Assembly (NCBI RefSeq): GCF_001482195.1
Contig: NZ_KQ759763.1
Span: forward strand, 3,226,024 to 3,290,023
Origin: Luteimonas abyssi
GTDB taxonomy: Bacteria > Pseudomonadota > Gammaproteobacteria > Xanthomonadales > Xanthomonadaceae
Direction: 5' to 3'
Length of the DNA stretch: 64,000 nucleotides
Part shown: positions 11,368 through 21,900 of the stretch, piece by piece
Layout of the letters: each line of letters opens with the position of its first letter
Numbering within the stretch: the first letter of the stretch is position 1
Notes under the pieces: model-generated
The model's database searches: none
The model's input: the letters and a program-made list of their open reading frames with translations, nothing else
Told to the model about the DNA's origin: nothing
Position numbers and translations under genes: made by a program

Positions 11368-12552
11368 ATGTCGCGCATGTTTGAGCGCCTTTCCCGGTCG
11401 CTGCGGACGGTCTGTGCCGTTTCGCTGCTGACCGTGGCAACGTACGCGGCCGCACAGGGGGTGCGGAGCGAACATCCGGAAACGTACGTGGTCGTCCGCG
11501 GCGACACGCTGTGGGACATCGCGGGACGGTTCCTGCAACGGCCGTGGCTGTGGCCGGAGATCTGGCAGGCGAATCCGCAGATCCAGAACCCGCACCTGAT
11601 CTATCCGGGCGACGTGATCAGTCTGTCGTATCTCGACCGCGTCACCGCGGCGGCGACGGTCCAGCCGGGTCCGCGCCAGGATCCCGCACCGGTCGACGCG
11701 ATCCCGCTGTCGGACATCGAACCGTTCCTGCGCAACCTGCAGGTGGTCGACGCGTTCGAGCACCTGCCGTACGTGGTGAATCTCGAGGAAGAGCGGCTGC
11801 GCGTGGCCGAAGGCCAGGTGGCCTATGTCCGCGGCCTGCCCGAAGCGCAGCCCGGCGATCGTTTCACCGTCGTGCGTCCCGCCACGCGGTTCTACCACGT
11901 GCAACGCGCGGGCCTGTGCTGCGATCTGTTCCAGACCAACGACCTGGATTACCGCGGCCGCCGCACGCTGGACTTCCAGCAGTACTGGTCGAACGTGGTG
12001 TTCCCGGACAAGGGCCAGGACGTGCTCGGCTACGAGCTGGTCCGCGTGAGCGGCGGCACCGTCACCCGCGGCGAGGTCGGCGGCATCCAGGTCAGCACCC
12101 TGCTGCTGGACGAGGAAGGCCAGGAAGTGCGTGTCGGCGACCGCCTGATTCCGGTCGATTCGCAGCCGTACGACCTGCAGTTCTTCCCGCATGCGCCGGC
12201 GGTCCAGACCGATTACGGCCGCGCCCGCGTGCTGGCGGTGTCCGACATGCTGACCAGCGGCGGACCGCGCGACGTGATCGCGATTTCGGTCGGCTCGCGC
12301 GAAGGCATCGACAACGGCACCGTGTTCTCGGTGTGGCGCGAGGGCCGGTCCGCGATCGACCGCGTCGAGAAGGGGCCGTACCGGGACGAGCAGACCGTGT
12401 TCTTCGAGAACAAGGTGCGCCTGCCCGACGAGTTCGCCGGCCATGCGATGGTGTTCCGCACCTACGAAAAGGTCAGCTACGCGCTGGTGATGGACAGCAT
12501 CAAGCCGACCCGCGTGGGCTACCACCTCAAGCATCCCGACGCGCCTTACTGA
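11368..12552 (+). CDS. Secreted LysM peptidoglycan-binding protein
   Basis: The 394-residue protein has a signal peptide (positive MSRMFERLSRSLR, hydrophobic core, cleavage after about AYAAAQ, residue 30). A LysM domain follows at about residues 38-90 (TYVVVRGDTLWDIAGRF ... NPHLIYPGDVISL). The remaining 300 residues match the long LysM proteins found next to dprA in many gammaproteobacteria; no catalytic motif was seen. It probably binds peptidoglycan in the periplasm. A strong ribosome-binding site supports the start. It precedes dprA by 356 bp that contain hairpin repeats, so cotranscription is uncertain. Confidence 0.88.
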   Translation: MSRMFERLSRSLRTVCAVSLLTVATYAAAQGVRSEHPETYVVVRGDTLWDIAGRFLQRPWLWPEIWQANPQIQNPHLIYPGDVISLSYLDRVTAAATVQPGPRQDPAPVDAIPLSDIEPFLRNLQVVDAFEHLPYVVNLEEERLRVAEGQVAYVRGLPEAQPGDRFTVVRPATRFYHVQRAGLCCDLFQTNDLDYRGRRTLDFQQYWSNVVFPDKGQDVLGYELVRVSGGTVTRGEVGGIQVSTLLLDEEGQEVRVGDRLIPVDSQPYDLQFFPHAPAVQTDYGRARVLAVSDMLTSGGPRDVIAISVGSREGIDNGTVFSVWREGRSAIDRVEKGPYRDEQTVFFENKVRLPDEFAGHAMVFRTYEKVSYALVMDSIKPTRVGYHLKHPDAPY

Positions 12553-12555
12553 AAC

Positions 12556-12572
12556 GGCGGCCGACGGCCGCC
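12556..12572 (+). repeat. GC hairpin after the LysM gene
   Basis: Perfect 7-bp stem (ggcggcc/ggccgcc) with a 3-nt loop, 4 bp after the stop codon and without a T-tract. It may attenuate transcription. Confidence 0.35.
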
Positions 12573-12580
12573 CGCCGACG

Positions 12581-12638
12581 CCCTTCTTCCGCCGTGCGGG
12601 AGAAGGGGGGACCACCTGCAACGCAGGTGGCGGGATGA
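12581..12638 (+). repeat. Double-hairpin intergenic repeat (copy 1)
   Basis: Two adjacent hairpins: a 12-bp stem with one G.U pair (12581-12592 with 12596-12607) and a perfect 8-bp stem (12612-12619 with 12623-12630), followed by cgggatgagg. An inverted relative lies at 47111-47147. Apart from this repeat, 12553-12908 shows no supported gene. Confidence 0.6.
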
Positions 12639-12908
12639 GGGCCAGACGCTCCCTCCCGCACGCCCGAGACACTTCGCCTGACGCCAGCGCCTGGCCGCCC
12701 GGCTCGCCCACACCACGGCCGCACGCCGCACCCTGTTTCCCGCGCCCTCCTTGCAAGGGGGACCCGCTGGAATGCCAGTGGTGGAGTAAAGGCCCCGCCG
12801 ACCTGGATCCCGCGCTCGTCTGTCGCCTTCACCCCGGGCGACTTTTCCTACGCACCGGAGGCGCCGCCCCCGACTGCCGCGGGCGGACGGACGCGCGAAG
12901 CTGGGGCC

Positions 12909-14078
12909 ATGCCTGCCGCACACACCGACACCGACTGCCTGCTCCGCCTCGCCGCTGCGGGCGGCCCGCTCGCCCCGCGTCGCGCCCTGCTGAGGACGTA
13001 TGCCTCGCCCGGCGCGGCGTTCGCCGCCGGTCCGGCCGCCTGGGCGGCGTCCGGCCTCGCCCCCCGCCAGATCCACGCCCTGCGCGCGCCGCCGCCCGAC
13101 CGATCGCTGGCCTGGCTGGACGCCCCGGACCACCATGTCGTGGGCTGGCACGATCCCGATTACCCATCCCTGCTGCGCCATGCGCCGAATCCGCCGCTGG
13201 CGCTGTTCGTGGCCGGCGACGCCGGCCTGCTCTGGCATCCCATGGTCGCGGTCGTCGGCAGCCGCGCGCCCAGCGGCTCCGGCCACGACACCGCACGCGC
13301 GTTCTGCGATGCATTCGCCCGCGACGGCCTCGGGGTCGCCAGCGGTCTCGCCGCCGGCATCGATACCGTCGCCCACACGGCCACCCTCGATGCCGGCGGC
13401 CCGACGGTCGCGGTCCTGGGCTGCGGCCCGGACCGCCACTATCCGGCCAGTAATGCCACGCTGCAGACACGCATCGCCCGGCACGGCGCGGTGGTCAGCG
13501 AATTCCTCCCCGGCACCCCGGCGCGGCGCGAACACTTCCCCGCCCGCAACCGCATCGTCGCCGGTCTCGCCCTCGGCACCCTGGTCGTGGAAGCCGCACA
13601 GCGCTCCGGCGCCCTGATCACGGCAAGACTGGCCGCCGACGCCGGCCGCGAGGTGTTCGCGATCCCGGGTTCCATCCGCAATCCCAAGGCCCGTGGCTGT
13701 CACCGCCTGATCCGCGACGGCGCGCAGCTGGTGGAATCGCCCGCCGAAGTCGTCGCCGCGCTGAACGCGGCCGCGTCGGCGCTCGGCGGCGCCTTGCGCA
13801 GGCGGCTGGGCACCCCCACTGACGGGGCTGGGTGTCCTTCCGACACCCCGGGAGACGACCCTGAATACGAAGACCCCGACTACAACCGGTTGTGGAAGGC
13901 CCTCGGGCACGACCCAACGGATATGGATCGACTGGTCGAACGTACTGGATTGACGGCGGCCCGGGCGTCGGCCATGCTCCTGCTCATGGAGCTCGATGGT
14001 CGCGTTCTGGTCGAGCACGGCCGTTACTCCCGCACTTCCGCAACGACGCGTCCGCAAGGCGCAGGCCGGGGGCAATGA
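12909..14078 (+). CDS. dprA: DNA-processing protein DprA (Smf)
   Basis: DprA binds incoming single-stranded DNA and loads RecA during natural transformation. The 389-residue protein has an N-terminal SAM-like region, then the extended Rossmann fold with [13 protein letters not shown] near residue 114, [12 protein letters not shown] near 145, and the [20 protein letters not shown] block near 210. A Gly/Asp/Pro linker (about 300-325) leads to a C-terminal winged helix of about 60 residues, typical of proteobacterial DprA. It overlaps smg by an ATGA junction. Its presence says nothing by itself about competence, as the gene is widespread. Confidence 0.95.
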   Translation: MPAAHTDTDCLLRLAAAGGPLAPRRALLRTYASPGAAFAAGPAAWAASGLAPRQIHALRAPPPDRSLAWLDAPDHHVVGWHDPDYPSLLRHAPNPPLALFVAGDAGLLWHPMVAVVGSRAPSGSGHDTARAFCDAFARDGLGVASGLAAGIDTVAHTATLDAGGPTVAVLGCGPDRHYPASNATLQTRIARHGAVVSEFLPGTPARREHFPARNRIVAGLALGTLVVEAAQRSGALITARLAADAGREVFAIPGSIRNPKARGCHRLIRDGAQLVESPAEVVAALNAAASALGGALRRRLGTPTDGAGCPSDTPGDDPEYEDPDYNRLWKALGHDPTDMDRLVERTGLTAARASAMLLLMELDGRVLVEHGRYSRTSATTRPQGAGRGQ

Positions 14079-14548
14079 AAGAGAGCATTCTCGACGTTCT
14101 GCTCTACCTGTTCGAACACTATTTCACCGACGAAGCGGACCTGCTCCGCGATCGCGACTCCCTTCAGACCGGCTTGCTCCAGGCCGGATTCAGCCCCGCA
14201 GAAATCAACAAGGCCTTCGACTGGCTCGATGCGCTGGCCGAACGCCGCCCGGGCCCCGCCACCCCGCGTGCGCACGGACCGGTCCGCCTGTACGCCGGCC
14301 CCGAGCTCGACAAGCTCGACCGGGACTGCCGCGGATTCCTGCTGTTCCTGGAGCAGCACGGCGTGCTCGACGCCCAGCAGCGCGAGCTGGTGGTCGACCG
14401 GGCGATGGCGCTGGACCAGGACGACCTGGACCTCGACGACCTCAAGTGGGTGGTGCTGATGGTGCTGTTCAACCAGCCCGGCAGCGAGGCCGCCTACGCC
14501 TGGATGGAAACCCAGATCTTCGCCGACGAGCCCGAGCCGGTGCATTGA
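14075..14548 (+). CDS. smg: Smg family protein (DUF494)
   Basis: A 157-residue, strongly acidic protein beginning [17 protein letters not shown], which is the hallmark of the Smg/DUF494 family. It keeps the usual length and the [21 protein letters not shown] block near the C-terminus. The ATG overlaps the dprA stop (ATGA), reproducing the smf-smg order of enterobacteria. The biochemical role of Smg is not established. Confidence 0.93.
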   Translation: MKESILDVLLYLFEHYFTDEADLLRDRDSLQTGLLQAGFSPAEINKAFDWLDALAERRPGPATPRAHGPVRLYAGPELDKLDRDCRGFLLFLEQHGVLDAQQRELVVDRAMALDQDDLDLDDLKWVVLMVLFNQPGSEAAYAWMETQIFADEPEPVH

Positions 14549-14605
14549 TCGTCCGGTCGTGCGGGTCGCCCGTGCGGCGACCCGTAACGACCGAGGATGT
14601 TTCGC

Positions 14606-15214
14606 ATGGACAGCCCCACCTCCGCCCCCGGCCAGGGCGCTGCCGCCCGCCCCGCCGGCTGGCATTACCGCGACGCCCGCGGGCGGGCCTGCGGCCCCTA
14701 CGACGACGATGCCCTGATCCGGCTGTACCGCTTCGGCCACGTGCGCGGCGACACGCCGGTCTGGTCCGGCGACGATCCCGACACCGACACCCCGCTGCGG
14801 CAACGCCGGGACCGCTTCCGCCTGCATGGCGACGGGCGCCTGGACATCCTGCCGCCGCCCGCCGTCTCCGCACCGGTCTCCGTACCTTCATCGCCGGCTC
14901 CGGCTCCGGCTCCGGACGAGAATGTGACCGTCCCGACCGTCGTGCCGTCCGCGGACGAGACCGGTGGGCCGGCCGAGACCGTTCCGCCCGCGCCCCCTGT
15001 GGTGGAAACCGAACCCCTCCACGCGACCGCCGACGCACCCGTCGCGGCGGACGTTCCGACAGCGCCTGTCGAGGCGCCCGCCGCGGCGCCCCCGCGCCCC
15101 GGCCCCGCTGTCGAGCCGCCGAAAAAGCACGGCACCCGCCGTCTGGCGATCGCCGCCCTGGCGGTCACGGTGGCGGTGGTCGCGGCCATCCTGCTGGCCC
15201 GGCTCGCTTCCTGA
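14606..15214 (+). CDS. GYF_2 (DUF4339) domain membrane protein
   Basis: The 202-residue protein has a GYF_2/DUF4339-type domain at about residues 18-60 (GWHYRDARGRACGPY followed by an alternating hydrophobic pattern and TPVWSGDD). A long Pro/Ala/Val-rich linker (about 80-175) and one C-terminal transmembrane segment (about 180-200) follow. The topology suggests a cytoplasmic domain tethered by its tail. The start at 14606 was chosen because GAGGA at 14593-14597 gives an 8-nt spacing; an ATG 9 bp upstream overlaps that site. Its position between smg and topA looks like conserved context; the function is unknown. Confidence 0.72.
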   Translation: MDSPTSAPGQGAAARPAGWHYRDARGRACGPYDDDALIRLYRFGHVRGDTPVWSGDDPDTDTPLRQRRDRFRLHGDGRLDILPPPAVSAPVSVPSSPAPAPAPDENVTVPTVVPSADETGGPAETVPPAPPVVETEPLHATADAPVAADVPTAPVEAPAAAPPRPGPAVEPPKKHGTRRLAIAALAVTVAVVAAILLARLAS

Positions 15215-15266
15215 ACCCGAAGCGGTGACAATCGCCCCGATTTGCACATGCCCCGGCAGGTTCCGC

Positions 15267-15335
15267 TTGACAGCGGACCACCCGGCATGATTCCACTAGA
15301 AAACATCGCACGCCCGGGGTTCACCGCCCCGGGCG
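15267..15335 (+). promoter_or_regulatory. topA leader: possible -35 box and GC hairpin
   Basis: TTGACA at 15267-15272 is a perfect -35 hexamer, but the best -10 at 17 bp is only ATTCCA. A perfect 9-bp stem (15311-15319 with 15327-15335) lies about 65 bp before the topA start and could shape the leader RNA. Confidence 0.3.
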
Positions 15336-15399
15336 TCCCTGTCTGCAAGACTCGCCGCCCCGGCCCGTTGCCGGGCCGCGCTCCTGGAACCCACGCGTC

Positions 15400-17943
15400 A
15401 TGGCCAAGAACCTCCTCATCGTCGAGTCGCCCGCCAAGGCCAAGACGATCAACAAGTACCTCGGCAAGGACTTCCAGGTCCTGGCCTCCTACGGCCACGT
15501 CCGCGACCTGGTACCCAAGGAGGGCGCGGTGGATCCGGATCACGGCTTCCGGATGCGCTACGACCTGATCGACAAGAACGAGAAGCACGTCGACGCGATC
15601 GCCAAGGCCGCCAAGAACGCCGAAGGCATCTATCTGGCCACCGACCCGGATCGCGAGGGCGAGGCGATCAGCTGGCACATCGTGGAGATCCTGCGCGAGC
15701 GCGGCCTGCTCGAGGACAAGGCGCTGCACCGCGTCGTGTTCACCGAGATCACCCCGCGTGCGATCAAGGAGGCGATGACCCGGCCGCGCCAGATCGCCGA
15801 GCCCCTGGTGGACGCGCAGCAGGCTCGCCGCGCGCTCGACTACCTGGTCGGCTTCAACCTGTCGCCGGTGCTGTGGCGCAAGGTGCAGCGCGGCTTGTCC
15901 GCCGGCCGCGTGCAATCGCCGGCGCTGCGGATGATCGTCGAGCGCGAGGAGGAGATCGAGGCGTTCAAGGCGCGCGAGTACTGGAGCATCGCCGCGGAGC
16001 TCGCTCATCCCTCGCAGCCGTTCGCAGCCAAGCTGGTGAAGCTCGACGGCAAGAAATTCGAACAGTTCACCATCACCGACGGCGAGACCGCCGAGGACGC
16101 GCGCACCCGCCTGGTCGCCGCCGCCGGCGGTGCGCTGCACGTCACCGACGTCACCAGCAAGGAGCGCAAGCGCCGTCCGGCGCCGCCGTTCACCACCTCC
16201 ACCCTTCAGCAGGAGGCCGCGCGCAAGCTCGGCTTCACCACCTCGCGCACCATGCGCGTGGCGCAGAAGCTCTACGAGGGCGTGGCGGTCGGCGACGAGG
16301 GCACGGTCGGCCTGATCACCTACATGCGTACCGACTCGGTCAGCCTGTCGCAGGACGCGCTGGGCGAGCTGCGCGACGTCATCGCGCGCGATTTCGGCAC
16401 CCGCTCCGTGCCCGACAAGCCGAACTTCTACCAGACCAAATCCAAGAACGCGCAGGAGGCCCACGAGGCGATCCGCCCGAGCTCCGCGCTGCGCACGCCG
16501 TCGCAGGTCGCCAAGTACCTCGACGACGACGGCCGCCGCCTGTACGAGCTGATCTGGAAGCGCGCCGTCGCCTGCCAGATGGTGCCGGCCACCCTCAACA
16601 CCGTCAGCGTGGATCTGGCCGCCGGCAGCGAGCACGGTTTCCGCGCCAGCGGCACCACCGTGGTGTTCCCGGGCTTCCTGGCGGTGTACGAGGAAGGCAA
16701 GGACCAGAAGAGCGCCGAGGACGACGACGAGGGCCGCAAGCTGCCGCTGATGAAACCGGGCGAGCGCGTGCCGCTCGACCGCGTGCTCACCACCCAGCAC
16801 TTCACCGAGCCGCCGCCGCGTTTCTCCGAAGCCTCGCTGGTCAAGGCCCTGGAGGAATACGGCATCGGCCGGCCGTCCACCTACGCCTCGATCATCCAGA
16901 CGCTGCAGTACCGCAAGTACGTCGAGCTCGAAAGCCGCCGCTTCCGTCCGACCGACGTCGGCCGCGCGGTGTCGAAGTTCCTGTCCAGCCACTTCACCCG
17001 CTACGTCGACTACGACTTCACCGCCAAGCTCGAGGACGAGCTCGACGCGGTCAGCCGCGGCGAGGAAGCCTGGGTTCCGCTGATGGAGAAGTTCTGGGCG
17101 CCGTTCAAGGAGCTGGTGGCGGAGAAGACCGAATCGGTCGACCGCAACGAGGCCACCGGTGCGCGCGAGCTCGGCACCGACCCCAAGACCGGCAAGCCGG
17201 TCAGCGTACGGCTGGGCCGCTACGGGCCGTACGCCGCGATCGGCAGCACCGCCGAGGACGCCGAGGACAAGCCCAAGTTCGCCTCGCTCCGGCCCGGCCA
17301 GAGCATGCACACGATCACCCTGGAGGATGCGCTCGAGCTCTTCCTGATGCCGCGCCTGCTGGGCGAGGACAAGGGCGAGGAGGTCAGCGTCGGTATCGGT
17401 CGCTTCGGCCCGTTCGCCAAGCGCGGCAGCACCTACGCCTCGCTCAAGAAGGAGGACGACCCTTACACCGTCGATCTCGCCCGTGCGGTGTTCCTGATCG
17501 AGGAAAAGGAAGAGATCGCGCGCAACCGGATCATCAAGGAGTTCGACGGTAGCGACATCCAGGTGCTCAACGGCCGCTTCGGTCCTTACATCAGCGACGG
17601 CAAACTCAACGGCAAGATCCCCAAGGATCGTGAGCCGGCGTCGTTGACGTTCGAGGAAGTCACCAAGCTGCTGGAGGAGACCGGCAAGCCGGCGCGTGGC
17701 CGCTTCGGCAAGAAGGCCGCGAAGAAGGTCGTGGCCAAGAAGACCACCGACGCCAAGCCTGCGAAGAAGGCCGCGAAGAAGACGGCGACCAAGAAGGCCA
17801 CGAAAAAGGCCACGAAGAAGGTCGCCAAGAAGGCCGCGACCAAGAAAGCCGTCAAGAAGGCGGCCAGCAAGACCGCCACAGCCCGGAAGTCGGTGGCCAA
17901 GGCGCCCGCCAGCACCACCGACGTGGACGACGCCCCCTTCTGA
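15400..17943 (+). CDS. topA: DNA topoisomerase I
   Basis: TopA relaxes negative supercoils by single-strand breakage. In this 847-residue protein the Toprim domain starts at the N-terminus (LLIVESPAKAKTI) and carries the acidic DPDREGEA at 82-89. The catalytic tyrosine is Y308 within GLITYMRTDS. The C-terminal part contains three Topo_C-type repeats, each with a GRFGP/GRYGP signature (about residues 600-765), rather than the zinc-ribbon Cys4 motifs of Escherichia coli. It ends in a Lys/Ala-rich tail (about 765-835) resembling histone H1. The next gene, tsaC, follows after 222 bp. Confidence 0.97.
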   Translation: MAKNLLIVESPAKAKTINKYLGKDFQVLASYGHVRDLVPKEGAVDPDHGFRMRYDLIDKNEKHVDAIAKAAKNAEGIYLATDPDREGEAISWHIVEILRERGLLEDKALHRVVFTEITPRAIKEAMTRPRQIAEPLVDAQQARRALDYLVGFNLSPVLWRKVQRGLSAGRVQSPALRMIVEREEEIEAFKAREYWSIAAELAHPSQPFAAKLVKLDGKKFEQFTITDGETAEDARTRLVAAAGGALHVTDVTSKERKRRPAPPFTTSTLQQEAARKLGFTTSRTMRVAQKLYEGVAVGDEGTVGLITYMRTDSVSLSQDALGELRDVIARDFGTRSVPDKPNFYQTKSKNAQEAHEAIRPSSALRTPSQVAKYLDDDGRRLYELIWKRAVACQMVPATLNTVSVDLAAGSEHGFRASGTTVVFPGFLAVYEEGKDQKSAEDDDEGRKLPLMKPGERVPLDRVLTTQHFTEPPPRFSEASLVKALEEYGIGRPSTYASIIQTLQYRKYVELESRRFRPTDVGRAVSKFLSSHFTRYVDYDFTAKLEDELDAVSRGEEAWVPLMEKFWAPFKELVAEKTESVDRNEATGARELGTDPKTGKPVSVRLGRYGPYAAIGSTAEDAEDKPKFASLRPGQSMHTITLEDALELFLMPRLLGEDKGEEVSVGIGRFGPFAKRGSTYASLKKEDDPYTVDLARAVFLIEEKEEIARNRIIKEFDGSDIQVLNGRFGPYISDGKLNGKIPKDREPASLTFEEVTKLLEETGKPARGRFGKKAAKKVVAKKTTDAKPAKKAAKKTATKKATKKATKKVAKKAATKKAVKKAASKTATARKSVAKAPASTTDVDDAPF

Positions 17944-18165
17944 TGTCCGCGGTCGTCGCGCGAACGCGGCCTGCCGGTGCTGGTCTCGCCGCATGTTCCG
18001 CCGCTCGTCCCGCCGCCGGCGCGGACACCGGCGGCAGGCGACGCCATGTCTCGCCCGCGTCGTACCGGTCCGTGCGCATTCGCCGCCGCGAGACCGCGGC
18101 CGCAGCGGATGCCGCGACCGCGATCCCGGCATCCGTGCGGCCCGCCGCGTGCCTGACCCAGCGCC

Positions 18166-18735
18166 GTGCCTGACGCGCGCCCTCGCCTGGCCATCGACGA
18201 TGCCGTCGCACGCCTGCGCGCGGGCGCGGTGCTGGCTTATCCCACCGAGGCGGTGTGGGGCCTGGGCTGCGATCCCTTCGACGCCGCCAGCGTCGATCGC
18301 CTGCTCGCCCTGAAGAACCGGCCCAGCGCGAAGGGCATGATCCTCGCCGTCGCCGCACCCGGGCAGCTCGACACGCTGGTCGATTGGGAGGCATTGCCGC
18401 CCGCGGCGCGCGACGCCGTGCTGGCGAGCTGGCCCGGACCGCACACGTGGATCGTGCCGGCGCTGCCGCGTGCCCCTGCGTGGATCCGCGGCGCGCACGA
18501 TGGCGTGGCCGTGCGGTGCAGCGCGCACCCGGTGGTCGCAGCGCTGTGCGCGGCGTTCGGACCGCTCGTCTCCACCAGTGCCAACCCCACCGGGGCACCG
18601 CCGCCGCGCCGGCTGGACGACCTCGACCCCACGCTGCGCATGGCCGTCGACGGCATCGTCGAAGGCGAGACCGGGGGGCTCGAGCGACCGACGCCGATCC
18701 GCGATGCACGCAGTGGCGAGGACCTTCGCCGCTAG
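18166..18735 (+). CDS. tsaC: Threonylcarbamoyl-AMP synthase (Sua5/YrdC family)
   Basis: TsaC makes threonylcarbamoyl-adenylate from threonine, bicarbonate and ATP, the first step of tRNA t6A37 synthesis. The 189-residue length equals that of TsaC, without the Sua5 C-terminal domain. Family motifs include YPTEAVWGLGCDP near residue 25, LKNRPSAKGMILAV near 48 and STSANPTGAPPP near 136. The start is a GTG at 18166. Its position after topA and near smg/dprA mirrors the yrdC neighbourhood of other gammaproteobacteria. Confidence 0.93.
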   Translation: MPDARPRLAIDDAVARLRAGAVLAYPTEAVWGLGCDPFDAASVDRLLALKNRPSAKGMILAVAAPGQLDTLVDWEALPPAARDAVLASWPGPHTWIVPALPRAPAWIRGAHDGVAVRCSAHPVVAALCAAFGPLVSTSANPTGAPPPRRLDDLDPTLRMAVDGIVEGETGGLERPTPIRDARSGEDLRR

Positions 18736-18761
18736 GGTCGGCCTGGCGCCCTGCCTGGGCA

Positions 18762-18795
18762 CCCGCACGTCACCCAGGCACGCCCGCACGTCACC
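18762..18795 (+). repeat. Pair of 13-bp direct repeats upstream of gltB
   Basis: The sequence cccgcacgtcacc occurs at 18762-18774 and again at 18783-18795, a 21-bp period (two helical turns). It lies just upstream of the proposed gltB promoter and could be an activator-binding site. Confidence 0.45.
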
Positions 18796-18806
18796 TAGCC
18801 CGTTCA

Positions 18807-18835
18807 TTGCCGCACCGCACAAAGTGTGGTGTAGT
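18807..18835 (+). promoter_or_regulatory. Candidate promoter of gltB
   Basis: TTGCCG (18807-18812), a 17-bp spacer and TGTAGT (18830-18835), with TGG just before the -10 giving an extended element. It lies about 80 bp upstream of the gltB start. Confidence 0.5.
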
Positions 18836-18916
18836 CGGGACAGGCGGATGCGTTGCGCCAGGGCATGGCAGCCGGTCGCTTCGATCCCCGCCCCCTCCAC
18901 CCATACGGCAGCGACG

Positions 18917-21900
18917 ATGCGGAACATTCCGGATCGGGGCCTGTACGACCCCGCCCACGAACGCGACAACTGCGGCTTCGGCCTGATCGCCCGGCTCGAC
19001 AACGCCGCCACCCGCGGCACCGTCGACGATGCGCTGGAAGCCCTGGCCCGCATGAGCCACCGCGGCGGCGTCAACGCCGACGGCGAAACCGGCGACGGCT
19101 GCGGCGTCCTGCTGTGCAACGCCGGCGCCAGCGTGCGCTTCCTCGCCCGCGATGCGGGCATCGCACTGCATGCGGGCACTGCCGCGATCGGCACGATCTT
19201 CCTGCCACGCGACGACCACGACGCCGCACGACGCTGCCGCACCGCACTGACCGCCGAAGTCGAGCGCATCGGCGCACGCGTGGCCGGCTGGCGCGAGGTG
19301 CCCGTGGATCCGTCCGCCTGCGGGGCCCTCGCGCGCGAGACCATGCCGAAGGTCGAACAGGTCTTCGTCGAATCGGATGCCGACGACGACATGGACTTCG
19401 AGCGCGCGCTGTTCCTCGCCCGGCGTCGCGCCGAGCAGACGCTGCACGACATCCCCGATTTCTACGTCACCGGCCTGTCGGCGCGCGTGTTCGGCTACAA
19501 GGGCATGGTGCTCCCCGACCGGCTCACGCAGTTGTTCCCCGATCTCGGCCGACACGAACTCACCGCCAGTGCGGTGGTGTTCCATCAACGCTTCTCCACC
19601 AACACGCTGCCGCGCTGGTCGCTGGCCCATCCGTTCCGGCGCCTGGCCCACAACGGCGAGATCAACAGCATCGAGGGCAATCGGCGCTGGGCACAGGCGC
19701 GCAAGGGCGTGTGGGCCTCGCCGCGACTCGACCTGTCCGAGTTCGAACACTCGGTGGGCATGCACGGCTCGGACTCGCAGACCCTCGACAACATGCTCGA
19801 ATGGTTGTTGCTGGGCGGCATGGATCTGCTGCAGGCCATGCGCATCCTGATGCCGCCGGCGATGCAGGCGGTGGAACACCGCGATACCGATCTCGCTGCG
19901 TTCTACGAGTACTACTCGATCAACTCCGAGCCGTGGGACGGGCCTGCCGGGGTGGTCATGTGCGACGGCCGCTACGCCGCCTGCACGCTCGACCGCAACG
20001 GCCTGCGCCCGGCACGCTGGACGCTGTCGACCGACGGCGTGTTCCTGATCGCCTCGGAGACCGGCGTGTGGGACATCCCCGCCGACCGCGTGCGGGCCAA
20101 GGGCAAGCTCGGTCCGGGCGAGATGATCGCGGTCGATCTCGAGGCCGGGCGCCTGCTCGACAGCGCCGCCATCGACGACATCAACCGCGTGCGCGCGCCG
20201 TACAAGCAATGGCTCAAGCGCGGCATGACCTATCTGCACACGGAGTTGATCGACCCCGCGCTGACCGACGCCCCGTTCACCGCCGAGACGCTGTTGGGTT
20301 TCCAGAAACTGTTCCAGCTCAGCCGCGAAGAGCAGGAGTCCGTGCTGCGTCCGCTGGCCGAGACCGAAAACGAAGGCATCGGCTCGATGGGCGACGACAC
20401 GCCCGTCGCGGCGATGAGCCAACGCGTGCGCCCGCTGTACGACTACTTCCGCCAGGCCTTCGCGCAAGTCACCAATCCGCCGATCGATCCGCTGCGCGAG
20501 GACTGCGTCATGACGCTGTCCACCCAGATCGGCCGCGAAGGCAATTTGTTCGTCGACAGTGCCGACAATGTCGACCACGTGCTGCTGAACTCGCCGGTGC
20601 TGTCGCAGCGCAAGCTCAACCAGCTGCTGGCACTGCCGCGCTTCGCCGAGCGCTACCGGTATCTCGATCTGTACTTCGATGCCGGTACACCGCTGCAACA
20701 AGCGTTGCAGCGGCTGTGTGAGGCCAGCGCCGACGCCGCGCGCGCCGGCGTCGAACTGCTGGTCCTGTCCGACCGACGCCCGCGCCGCGGCGCCGCGGCG
20801 ATCCACGCACTGCTGGCCACCGGCGCGGTGCATCAGCACCTGGTGCGCGAGGGTCTGCGCTGCGAGGTCAATCTGATCGTCGAGACCGGCACCGCACGCG
20901 ATCCGCACCATTTCGCCTGCCTGATCGGTTACGGCGCCACTGCGGTCTATCCGTATCTGGCCTACCAGACGCTGCATGCATTGGGCCGTCGCGGCATCCT
21001 CGGCAGTCGCTTCAGCGGCGAGCCGCTGCAGATCGGCCGCAGCTACCGCCGTGGGGTCAAGAAGGGCCTGTTGAAGATCCTGTCGAAGATGGGCATCTGT
21101 TCCATCGCCAGCTACCGCGGCGCACAGCTGTTCGAGGCGGTGGGCATCGCCGACGAGGTGGTCGACCTGTGCTTCGCCGGTACCCCGTCGCGCATCGGCG
21201 GCGCCGGCTTCGCCCGGCTCGAGGCCGATGCCCGCCACCTGGCCGCCCTGGGCTGGGACGACAATGCACTGCCCGAACCCGGCGGCCTGCTGCACTATGT
21301 GCATGGCGGCGAGTACCACGCGTTCAATCCCGACGTGGTGCAGTCGCTGCAGCGCGCGGTGCTGACCGACGACCGCGACGACTGGAAACGCTACGCCGCA
21401 CATGTCGACGGACGCCCGCCGGCCGCCCTGCGCGACCTGCTGCGTCCGCGTGCATCGGAGACGCCGGTGCCGCTCGACGAGGTGGAGCCGGTCGCGGCGA
21501 TCGTGAAGCGGTTCGATTCCGCGGCGATGAGCTTGGGCGCACTGTCGCCGGAGGCGCACGAGGCGCTCGCCATCGCGATGAACCGCCTCGGCGGGCGCAG
21601 CAACTCCGGCGAAGGCGGCGAGGATCCGGCGCGCTACGGCACCGACCGCCGCAGCAAGATCAAGCAGATCGCGTCCGGCCGTTTCGGCGTCACCCCGGAG
21701 TACCTGATCAACGCGGAGGTGCTGCAGATCAAGGTCGCGCAGGGCGCGAAGCCCGGCGAGGGCGGCCAGTTGCCCGGCAGCAAGGTCGATGCACTCATCG
21801 CGCGCCTGCGCTACGCCAAGCCCGGCATCGGCCTGATCTCGCCGCCGCCGCACCACGACATCTACTCCATCGAAGACCTCGCCCAGCTGATCTTCGACCT

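Noticed and set aside
15267..15281. A fourth LacI operator upstream of topA (TTGACAGCGG)
   Set aside because: Only the left half-site matches; the right half (CTGTCA) is missing.
17943..18173. 76-residue gene between topA and tsaC
   Set aside because: Composition is Ala/Arg-rich without motifs, it has no ribosome-binding site, and it overlaps the tsaC start.
14698..19452. A 1584-residue open frame on the minus strand across smg-topA-tsaC
   Set aside because: It is antisense to well-identified genes and is the usual by-product of GC-rich codon use; its composition is low-complexity and no motif is seen.
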